Origin: Candidatus Dependentiae bacterium
GTDB lineage: Bacteria; Babelota; Babeliae; Babelales; UBA12411
Assembly: GCA_003511165.1 (NCBI GenBank)
Contig: DOJW01000007.1
Span: 1-64,000, forward strand
Direction: 5' to 3'
DNA: 64,000 nt
Numbering within the stretch: the stretch's first letter is position 1; each line of letters begins with the position of its first letter. Of this stretch, positions 52,318 to 59,576 are shown piece by piece. The translations under genes and the position numbers were made by a program. The notes beneath the pieces are model-generated. The model saw only the letters and a list, made by a program, of their open reading frames with translations. It did not search any database and was not told the DNA's origin.

Positions 52318-53511
52318 GTGAAAAAAAATTCTAATTTGATTTTATATCTAAAAACATTTTTATTTTTGATGGCAATAGGTTTTTGTCTAATTTTGTGTTC
52401 ATGCGGAGATCCTGAAGTTAAAGTTGTAGATGCTCCAAAGCCTAAAATTTTACCAAATTCGCAAGCGCCACGACAACTTTCTTTGTATAGTCAATATTCA
52501 AATCCTCAAATGCTTTTTGGAGATGAAAATGATCAGCCCGAGGGGCTTGGGCGATCTAAATTTAAGCGTGAAAAATCATTGAAAAAATCTTTAGTAGATG
52601 ATGATATAGCAAAAGCAGTAGCTTTGAGTATTGCGGATGAAAGGCGTAAAAAAGAGGAAAAACAAAAGGAAGATGAGTTTTTATCTCAAGCGTTAGAGCA
52701 ATGTTTTCAAGAGCAACAACGAACATTTACAAGTTTATTCGACGAAAATGAAGCTCTTCGGTCTAATTCTGAAAATATTTTAATGTTAAATCCTTTTAAA
52801 GATCCTAGAATATTTTATGTTCGAAGTATTAGGCAACCAAATGGATGGTTATGCGGTTATTTTGCTTTGTTTAATGCTTGGATGATTGAAAATTGTGTTG
52901 AGCAACCTCAACAAATTCCTTTACAAGAACAATTCTCAAAGTTTTTCTCTCCTGTAAATTATAATTTTGTGAAATTTAAAGAATTTTATGATCAATCATC
53001 GGTGCGCGCATATGCTCAAAAAGGTTTGCCGGCAATACAACCAGATTTTTACTCAGAAGAAATATGTAAAAAATTTGCATTTCAAATATTATGTCCAAGT
53101 GCAACCAATGAAAATAATATTAATTATTTGGAGAATGATGGGATGGGCTGTGTTTGGGAAAATTTGCATAGAAGTTGTAATGAAAGTGAATTTTACTTTT
53201 TATGTTTTGTTAGGGGCTCGGTACAAGATTTGAGAATAGATAAAGTAGGTACAAATTTTTCAGGAAGCAATATTGTAGAAGTTTGTAATGTTATTAAAGA
53301 CAAAATTATAAATGATAAATCAAAAATTACATTCTTTTTTTGTAATACAGGAGATCATTGGTTTTTGGTTGCAATTTTAAATTATCCAGTAAATCCATCC
53401 ATGATAATAATGGACTCTTTAAATAGGCAATTACATGAAACAAACGATCTAAAAATTGTTATATTTTTGAAACAACAATTTTTAGATGATGAATTAGAAG
53501 TTTGTTTTTAA
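52318..53511 (+). CDS. Lipoprotein with candidate ubiquitin-interacting motifs and Josephin-like cysteine protease domain
   Basis: A protein of 397 residues from GTG 52318 (TTG 52300 would add six). Signal peptide with lipobox ILCSC, acylated Cys29. Residues 94-108 (VDDDIAKAVALSIADE) match the UIM consensus hydrophobic-xx-Ala-xxx-Ser-xx-acid (Ala100, Ser104), and 118-132 (EDEFLSQALEQCFQEQ) is a second copy with Cys for Ser. The C-terminal half starts RQPNGWLCGYFALFNAW (Gln173, Cys179) and has FFFCNTGDHWFLVAI (His347) and MIIMDSLN (Asp366, Asn369), the Gln-Cys-His-Asp/Asn order and spacing of Josephin and other papain-like peptidases; HWF and DSLN wording resembles ataxin-3 Josephin. A host-directed deubiquitinase is a plausible but unproven reading. 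Confidence 0.6.
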   Translation: MKKNSNLILYLKTFLFLMAIGFCLILCSCGDPEVKVVDAPKPKILPNSQAPRQLSLYSQYSNPQMLFGDENDQPEGLGRSKFKREKSLKKSLVDDDIAKAVALSIADERRKKEEKQKEDEFLSQALEQCFQEQQRTFTSLFDENEALRSNSENILMLNPFKDPRIFYVRSIRQPNGWLCGYFALFNAWMIENCVEQPQQIPLQEQFSKFFSPVNYNFVKFKEFYDQSSVRAYAQKGLPAIQPDFYSEEICKKFAFQILCPSATNENNINYLENDGMGCVWENLHRSCNESEFYFLCFVRGSVQDLRIDKVGTNFSGSNIVEVCNVIKDKIINDKSKITFFFCNTGDHWFLVAILNYPVNPSMIIMDSLNRQLHETNDLKIVIFLKQQFLDDELEVCF

Positions 53512-53513
53512 AT

Positions 53514-54809
53514 TTATTCCATTCTTAAAACTTCTGTAATTTTAATAAACTTTGTTCGTTTTGCCGGAATCCATGTTGCCAAAAATCCAAGCAAAATTGT
53601 GCAAACAAAAACTACAATAAAAATTTCAATATCCATTCTTGCTGGAAGGTGTGAAACATAGTAAACATCATCTGGAAGTTTAAAAATTGGATATTTTTCA
53701 AGTAAATAACCGGCAATTCCTGCGAAAAATAATCCTAAAGAAGTTCCCAAAAATGTTATTGTCATTCCGATCGCAAGAAAAATATTCTGAATTTTTTTGT
53801 TATTCATTCCCATTGTTTTGAAAATGGCGATATCACGTCTTTTTTGTTGGATCAAAATAAAAAGAAGCGAAATCATATTCATACTTGCAACAAGAACTAT
53901 CAGCGCAAGCAATAGAGACATTCCATATTTTTCAAGCTTCAGAGAAGAGACAAGGGCGGGATATAGATCTTGCCATGTTTGAACATTAAATCCAGGTAAT
54001 CGCTTTTTAATTTTTTCTAAGATCAAATCTGTTTGCGATTTGTATGAAAATAGATTTGCAAAAAAGTTTTTATAAAATTTTAATGTAAAAAGTGAACTAA
54101 ATAAAAAAGATTTATTTTCTTCTTTGAGTTTTAGTGAAACCTGATCTGCTCCTTGTTCTTCGAATAGTTCATTTAAAAATTTTAAATTGCAAAAAGCACA
54201 TCCGCTATCGTACTCTTCAAGTCCTACTTTGAAAATCCCGGCAATAATGATATTAACTTTTTTTAGATAAATTTTGGTTTTAGTACCTTCTTGTGGTACC
54301 AAAGCAGAAACGGTATCGCCAACTTTGAGTTTGAAAGCAGATGCAATTTTTTCACCGATTATTATTTGATTTTCTTTTAATAACCCTTCTAAATTTTTGT
54401 AGTGTGAAATTATTTTGGATGAGATATTAGTAACATTTTGTTCATGAGCTGGTTCAACACCTTTTAGCAAAATTAGAGTTTGATTTTTATCATGGTTTAA
54501 AATTATTTGACGGTCGCTGCCTCCGCTGCAGTCTTCGACCTGTGATGAAAAATCTTTTGCAAACATTTGGCGCAGGCTAGCAGGGTCAAGTTTATTTGCA
54601 GGGTAGTTGATTATGACTTGTGCGCTTATACCTTGAATTTTTTCATGGATTGCTTTTTCGAATCCATTTGTGATGATGAGCGTCATCATTAAGGCGAAAG
54701 ATCCGATCAAAATACCAAGAAAACAGATCTTCATCATGATCGAAATATTTTTATCTTTTTTTTTGAATCTTATGTATCTCCAAGCTATGGAAAGAGTTAG
54801 AAAATTCAT
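53514..54809 (-). CDS. LolC/LolE-type lipoprotein-releasing permease
   Basis: A 431-residue inner-membrane protein of the MacB/FtsX-like fold: one N-terminal helix (ICFLGILIGSFALMMTLIITNGFE), a large periplasmic domain (about 50-290), and three C-terminal helices around LIVLVASMNMISLLFILIQQKRRDIAIFKTMGM, the family's coupling-helix signature. LolC/E extracts outer-membrane lipoproteins for LolA. No LolD ATPase is adjacent. As only one LolC/E-type gene is seen here, it may work as a homodimer (LolF-like), but others may lie elsewhere. It sits next to two lipoprotein genes (52318 and 54944). AAAGGAAA precedes the ATG. Confidence 0.87.
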   Translation of the reverse strand: MNFLTLSIAWRYIRFKKKDKNISIMMKICFLGILIGSFALMMTLIITNGFEKAIHEKIQGISAQVIINYPANKLDPASLRQMFAKDFSSQVEDCSGGSDRQIILNHDKNQTLILLKGVEPAHEQNVTNISSKIISHYKNLEGLLKENQIIIGEKIASAFKLKVGDTVSALVPQEGTKTKIYLKKVNIIIAGIFKVGLEEYDSGCAFCNLKFLNELFEEQGADQVSLKLKEENKSFLFSSLFTLKFYKNFFANLFSYKSQTDLILEKIKKRLPGFNVQTWQDLYPALVSSLKLEKYGMSLLLALIVLVASMNMISLLFILIQQKRRDIAIFKTMGMNNKKIQNIFLAIGMTITFLGTSLGLFFAGIAGYLLEKYPIFKLPDDVYYVSHLPARMDIEIFIVVFVCTILLGFLATWIPAKRTKFIKITEVLRME

Positions 54810-54943
54810 AGTATTTCCTTTTGTTTTAGATAATTTTTTATTTCATTTTGTCGTGCTTTTATTATTTTGTATAACTTTAGTATACTAAACCGACTTGTTG
54901 TAAATATAAATTTTATGAATTTGAAAAATTTCGGAGGCATGCA

Positions 54944-55669
54944 ATGTCTTCTTTTAAAGTTGTTGATTTTGCAAAATTGAGTTTTGTTTTTGTTTGTCTA
55001 TTTTTATCTTCTTGTGTTAAATATTACGATGTTTCTAAAGATGAGTTTCCTCAGGGGGAAAAGAAAGCAATAGATAGAGACATAGTCGCAGAAAATCTAA
55101 AATCTCAAAGTGTTTATGATCAATTTTCAACCGAGGCAAAATTTTCTATTTTGTACATGTCTGATGATATGAGAGAACTTTATACAGAAAATTATTGCTG
55201 GCAAAATGGAAAAGATGAAAATTTTAAAGTTGCAATGATGAGACGTCAGTTTGAAGAAAATCGTGTTTGGAAATCATTTTATATTCATGCAAAGATTTAT
55301 GATGAAGATAATAGATCTCTTGCAGACAAAGATTCGCTTTGGACATTTTATCTTGAGACAGAAGATGGGCAACGTATAGCTCCAGTGGATAGAATAGAAG
55401 TTGATCCTATTCCTTCAGAAATAATGTCGTTTTTTGGAGATATTTATTCTTCATTTAGACGAACATATTTGTTTAAATTTCCGGCTAAAGATACAACTGG
55501 TAAATTGTATGTTGCAGAAGGTGCAAAATTTAAAATGGTTATAAGTTCACCAGATAAGCAATGTGCGATCGAGTGGCAAGATAAAATAGATAAAAAACTT
55601 TTTTCAGAGAAAAAGAAAACTAAAAAAACAAAATCATTAGGAGCGTATGAAGATATCTATTGGATGTGA
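54944..55669 (+). CDS. Predicted lipoprotein, no recognised family
   Basis: A 241-residue protein with a lipoprotein signal (LSFVFVCLFLSSC, acylation at the Cys in LSSC, about residue 24). The mature part is mixed alpha/beta and acidic, with Lys-rich C-terminus (SEKKKTKKTKSLG). No family recognised. GGAGG lies 6-9 nt before the ATG. The last 23 bp overlap the start of rpiB, whose Shine-Dalgarno (AGGAG) is inside this gene, so the two are translationally linked. Outer- or inner-membrane sorting cannot be decided. Confidence 0.75.
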   Translation: MSSFKVVDFAKLSFVFVCLFLSSCVKYYDVSKDEFPQGEKKAIDRDIVAENLKSQSVYDQFSTEAKFSILYMSDDMRELYTENYCWQNGKDENFKVAMMRRQFEENRVWKSFYIHAKIYDEDNRSLADKDSLWTFYLETEDGQRIAPVDRIEVDPIPSEIMSFFGDIYSSFRRTYLFKFPAKDTTGKLYVAEGAKFKMVISSPDKQCAIEWQDKIDKKLFSEKKKTKKTKSLGAYEDIYWM

Positions 55670-56117
55670 CCATCGTGGTTTTGAATTAAAAGAATTTTTA
55701 AAAATCGAAATAATTCAAAAATCAAAAGAGCTTTTCGCAGATAATTTTGCGATAGCGTGGAGTGATATAGGCGCTTTTAATGATACTCGAAGTGATTATC
55801 CATTATTTGCACAAAAAGTATGCAAAGAGATTTTAGATAAAAAGGCGGATTTTGGAATTTTGATCTGTGGTTCTGGTGTTGGAATGTCGATTGCTGCGAA
55901 CAGATTTAAAAAAATTTATGCAGCACTTTGTTGGAATGAGCAGGTTGCCAAGCTTGTTGTTTGCCATGATGGCGCAAATGTTTTAGTTTTACCTTCAGAT
56001 TTTGTTTCAAAAGAGGAAGCTCTTAAAATTATTTCTATAGTTTTAAAAGAGTGGCATTCCAAAAAAAACATCGAAAAGAGATATAAAGATCGTTTAAAAA
56101 TGATAGAAAGTTTTTAG
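55647..56117 (+). CDS. rpiB: Ribose-5-phosphate isomerase B
   Basis: A 156-residue enzyme interconverting ribose-5- and ribulose-5-phosphate. RpiB/LacAB signatures: KISIGCDHRGFELKEFLK at the start, the active-site cysteine in GILICGSGVGMSIAANR, and CHDGANVLVLP. Length is normal. The start overlaps the lipoprotein gene by 23 bp with AGGAG at 4 nt spacing. It would feed ribose phosphate into nucleotide synthesis or salvage. Confidence 0.94.
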   Translation: MKISIGCDHRGFELKEFLKIEIIQKSKELFADNFAIAWSDIGAFNDTRSDYPLFAQKVCKEILDKKADFGILICGSGVGMSIAANRFKKIYAALCWNEQVAKLVVCHDGANVLVLPSDFVSKEEALKIISIVLKEWHSKKNIEKRYKDRLKMIESF

Positions 56118-56243
56118 ATAATTTTTTTATTAATTCTATTAATATCATTTATATTGTTTGAAAGTTTTAATAAAATCACGTAATTTGCATATCAATGGCA
56201 AATTTATTCTATTTAACTATCTCTAAAAAAAATTATAAGTTGT

Positions 56244-57719
56244 ATGAAAAAATTATTCTTATTTGTGCTTTTAATTTCAGGTCTAAATTTTCAAAGTTTA
56301 TTTCCAGGTTTTCAGCTTTTTAATGAACAAACTATTGCTAATTTTATATTATCAACAAGAGAAAATCCGCAACAGATATCGCAAGCTATAAGCTTATTCA
56401 AAGATTGCATTAAAGATGGGTTTACACATGCGGATTGTATGCTTAGTCGATCTGATTTGCTAAGAATGATTGATTTGGGAAAAAGTAGTTTTCCTGGTAA
56501 TTATTTGGAACATACTCATTGTGATCAATATTTCTTTTTATTTTTAAATTCGTTTAACAAAATTTTGAGAGATTTTAATTTTATAAATGAAGATTTTGTT
56601 GAGGCTTTTGTTTATGGTTTGGGTAATGAATGTAATTTATCTGCTAGAATTCATTTGAAAGATTTGATAGAAAAATTTCAGCAAAATATTATAACTGATA
56701 AAAGAAGAGAGGTTCGGCGAGTTATTAGTCAATCTGTTGAAAGTATTATTTTATTTATGCCATCAGAAGCAGGATTAAATATTTCGGATGATGAAAAGGC
56801 AAACGCTTTTAGATTGTTTAGAGATTGTATTCAAGGCAACTTTCTTAGCATAAATTTTAAATTGAGTAAGTTAGACATTGAAAGAATGCTTAGTTTAATA
56901 GAAAAAAAATTTCCTAATTCATATTTTCGTAGATCGCATACTTGGGATTATTTTTTCAATCTTTTGTCTTCATTTAATTTTATTTTGAGAATTTATAATT
57001 TTGATCAAACGGATTTGGAAGAAGTTTTATCTCCTTATTTTGAAGATACAGGTTATATGACATTTTTGATAAACGAATTTAAACGTAGAATTATTAATGA
57101 AAAAAGAATTATTTTTGAAGAAATCATTAGTAGATGTATTCCGGTTATTTTATCTACGGATCCAAATGATTTAGATGTTTTACCAGAAGCGCAGGTATCG
57201 AGGCCTTTAAGGTCAGAGCAAATTGGATTTATGTTAAATGAAATTATCATGAAATTGTCTATCGCGTCATTTTCTCGAATCGATTTAATTGAAGGGGCTG
57301 TCATAACCGAGCTAAGGTTGTTAAATAAAAAATTAAGAACCTATGGTTTTGATTCAAATGATCTTCATGCTGTTCTTTCTAGATATTGTAAAGGAAATTC
57401 ATACATGTTACCTGGACTTGTTTATAATTTAAGCTTATGTGTAGGCAGAAATGTTGAATCAGCAGAGCCGCTGTCTCAACCAAGATCCATTCCAGGACAG
57501 GATCCTTTTGTACTTGAGTCAAGAGAAAAGCATGCTTTTTTGCAGCGCAAGCTTGCATTAGATGCTTTGGCAGAAGAAAATACATTAGTAAGAAATGCAA
57601 AAATATTTAATCAATTAGCACAAGAAAAACTAGCTTTACGGGCTTCAGATGGAAGAGCATCGGGTGTATTTGCTAACTTGCCGCAGTATGGTCGTTCATC
57701 AGAAGCATTTGATTCTTGA
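56244..57719 (+). CDS. Secreted triple-repeat protein (paralog 1), no recognised family
   Basis: A 491-residue protein with a signal peptide (MKKLFLFVLLISGLNFQSLFP). The mature part has three related segments of about 110-130 residues, recognised by LxRxDLxRMIxLxKxxFPxxY, then F..SFNxILRxxNFxxEDxxxxFxxY and a basic stretch (EKRRI/DKRRE). Best units are near 70-130, 195-270 and 330-400. The C-terminal 70 residues are polar and helical. The next gene (58012) has the same plan, so this is a tandem pair. Ribosome-binding site is weak. A role outside the cytoplasm, possibly in the host, is suggested by the signal peptide only. Confidence 0.68.
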   Translation: MKKLFLFVLLISGLNFQSLFPGFQLFNEQTIANFILSTRENPQQISQAISLFKDCIKDGFTHADCMLSRSDLLRMIDLGKSSFPGNYLEHTHCDQYFFLFLNSFNKILRDFNFINEDFVEAFVYGLGNECNLSARIHLKDLIEKFQQNIITDKRREVRRVISQSVESIILFMPSEAGLNISDDEKANAFRLFRDCIQGNFLSINFKLSKLDIERMLSLIEKKFPNSYFRRSHTWDYFFNLLSSFNFILRIYNFDQTDLEEVLSPYFEDTGYMTFLINEFKRRIINEKRIIFEEIISRCIPVILSTDPNDLDVLPEAQVSRPLRSEQIGFMLNEIIMKLSIASFSRIDLIEGAVITELRLLNKKLRTYGFDSNDLHAVLSRYCKGNSYMLPGLVYNLSLCVGRNVESAEPLSQPRSIPGQDPFVLESREKHAFLQRKLALDALAEENTLVRNAKIFNQLAQEKLALRASDGRASGVFANLPQYGRSSEAFDS

Positions 57720-58011
57720 TTAAAATGAATGTTCTTAATTTTGATTTCTAAATATTTCTAAAATTTAAATAGATTTGTAAAAATGCAAAAAATGCCAAAT
57801 TTTGTATTTTAATCTGTAGCGAAATTCAATTATCATCGTAAATTAAATGGTTTTTTGCTGTTTTCTGTAAAAAATGAGGTAGGGTATCTAGAGTTTTTTT
57901 ATAGAAATAGTAGAATAAGTGTATTATTTAACTATTAAACAAAGCGTCTTAAATCGCGACTTAATTAAAATCAAATTACACATAGCATTAAATTTAGAAG
58001 AATGGAGTTTT

Positions 58012-59403
58012 ATGAAAAAATTATTTTTATCTTTATTTTTAGCGTTAGGAATAAATTTTCAGAGTTTATTGCCAATGAATTCACTTTTTAGTGAAGAAAC
58101 TGTTAAAAATGTTGTTTTGTCGGTTGAAGAAAATAGGATAGAAACATCTGAAGCATTAAGCATATTTAATTGTTGTTTTGAAGGCGATGTAAACAATCGA
58201 AATTTTCAATTAAGTAGGTCAAGTTTAGAAAGAATGATTGAATTGGGTCAAAATCGTTACCCAGATAATTATTTTACACATACTCATCAAGTTATGCCAC
58301 CCTTTAATTTTTTATGTTCATTTAATAAAATTTTGAAAGATTTTAATTTTAGAAGAGAAGATCTTGTAGCCGTTTTTGCACAATACTTTAGTGATAGACG
58401 CGGTTTGGAGTTTTTTATTGATAGATTTAAATTCGAAATTATGAACAAAAAAAGAAAAGAATTAATAACTGTTATTAGAGATGCTCTTTTACCTATTCCT
58501 TCTGCAGAAGGATTTAATGTTGCAGACGAATTAACATTTTCAGCCTTAAGTTCGCTTAGTAATTTAATAGAGGGTGATTCTAGTAAAATAGATTTTATAT
58601 TAACTAAGTATGATTTAGAGAGAATGTTAAAATTATCTATAGAAAGCTTTTTAAGTAGTGCTCCTTATCATCTAATGCTTTCACCAAATGAACTTTCAAC
58701 TCGTTTATCTTTGGTTAATAGAATTTTAAGAATTTATAATTTTAATAAAGAAGATCTTATAGATGTTTTGGCTCCTTATTTTAGTAATATAGAACCATTA
58801 ATTGATTTAGTTACTGAATTTAAAAATAGAATTATGGATGAAAAAGTAGCGATTGTAGAACAGTTGATGAATGAACATCTGACCGTTGATTTTTTATCAG
58901 TTGAGCCTAATGAAACAGAAATTCCTCGCTTGATGTTAATGCAACTTGGAGATTCTTCAAGAGTTTTAACTAAATATCAAATTGAAGACGAGATAAATAA
59001 AATGATTTATACATTATCCTGTGCTCCTTTTTTTCCTATATCTTTTATTGAGTCCCGTGTGGTTTCTAATTTCAAAATATTTAATAAGATATTAAGAATA
59101 TACAATTTTGATTCAAGGGAGCTTTGTTCTATTTGTTCTAAATATTGTAAAGAATATTCTAGAGGTCTTATTCCTCTTTACGTTAATCGGTTGAATAGAG
59201 TAAAGTTGAATGGTGGCATATCAGGAGATTCTTCACCAGCAATATCGGTTCCAAGCTCTCCAGCTCCTCGTGAAGATTATGTAATTGAAAGATCAAAAAT
59301 GATTTTTGCACAACAGCGAGAAAAAGTTGAACGAGAAGAAGTTGCAAGGCTTAGATTGATACAGTGTGGTGGCGGCGAAGCAGCGGAACAACAAGACTTT
59401 TAA
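58012..59403 (+). CDS. Secreted triple-repeat protein (paralog 2), no recognised family
   Basis: A 463-residue paralog of the gene before it: signal peptide MKKLFLSLFLALGINFQSLLP, repeats with LSRSSLERMIELGQNRYPDNYF, KYDLERMLKLSIESF and a third weaker copy, each followed by NRILRIYNFNKEDLIDVLAPYF-like sequence. GGAG precedes ATG 58012; the frame opens 31 codons earlier at TAT-rich sequence without signal, so the later start is used. A Ser/Pro-rich linker (SSPAISVPSSPAP) and a charged helix end the protein. A terminator follows at 59436. Confidence 0.7.
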   Translation: MKKLFLSLFLALGINFQSLLPMNSLFSEETVKNVVLSVEENRIETSEALSIFNCCFEGDVNNRNFQLSRSSLERMIELGQNRYPDNYFTHTHQVMPPFNFLCSFNKILKDFNFRREDLVAVFAQYFSDRRGLEFFIDRFKFEIMNKKRKELITVIRDALLPIPSAEGFNVADELTFSALSSLSNLIEGDSSKIDFILTKYDLERMLKLSIESFLSSAPYHLMLSPNELSTRLSLVNRILRIYNFNKEDLIDVLAPYFSNIEPLIDLVTEFKNRIMDEKVAIVEQLMNEHLTVDFLSVEPNETEIPRLMLMQLGDSSRVLTKYQIEDEINKMIYTLSCAPFFPISFIESRVVSNFKIFNKILRIYNFDSRELCSICSKYCKEYSRGLIPLYVNRLNRVKLNGGISGDSSPAISVPSSPAPREDYVIERSKMIFAQQREKVEREEVARLRLIQCGGGEAAEQQDF

Positions 59404-59435
59404 TTAAGATTAATAAGTATTGATAGATTTATTTT

Positions 59436-59468
59436 AAGGAGCATTTCTGAAAAGAAATGCTCCTTTTT
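59436..59468 (+). terminator. Rho-independent terminator
   Basis: AAGGAGCATTTCT / AGAAATGCTCCTT with a GAAA tetraloop and a T-run, 33 bp after the stop of the triple-repeat gene. Confidence 0.88.
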
Positions 59469-59576
59469 GTTTAGGGGCAATAGAATACCTTTTGGTTAAT
59501 TTGGTTTTCCTTTTAAAAATTGTTAAAATATCTTTGTTTTGTTGCAAGAAACTTTGAATTTTAAAAGGAAAAATGT

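Noticed and set aside
59404..59576. T-box riboswitch upstream of ileS
   Set aside because: Only about 110 bp lie between the preceding terminator and the start, and no T-box consensus or specifier stem is visible.
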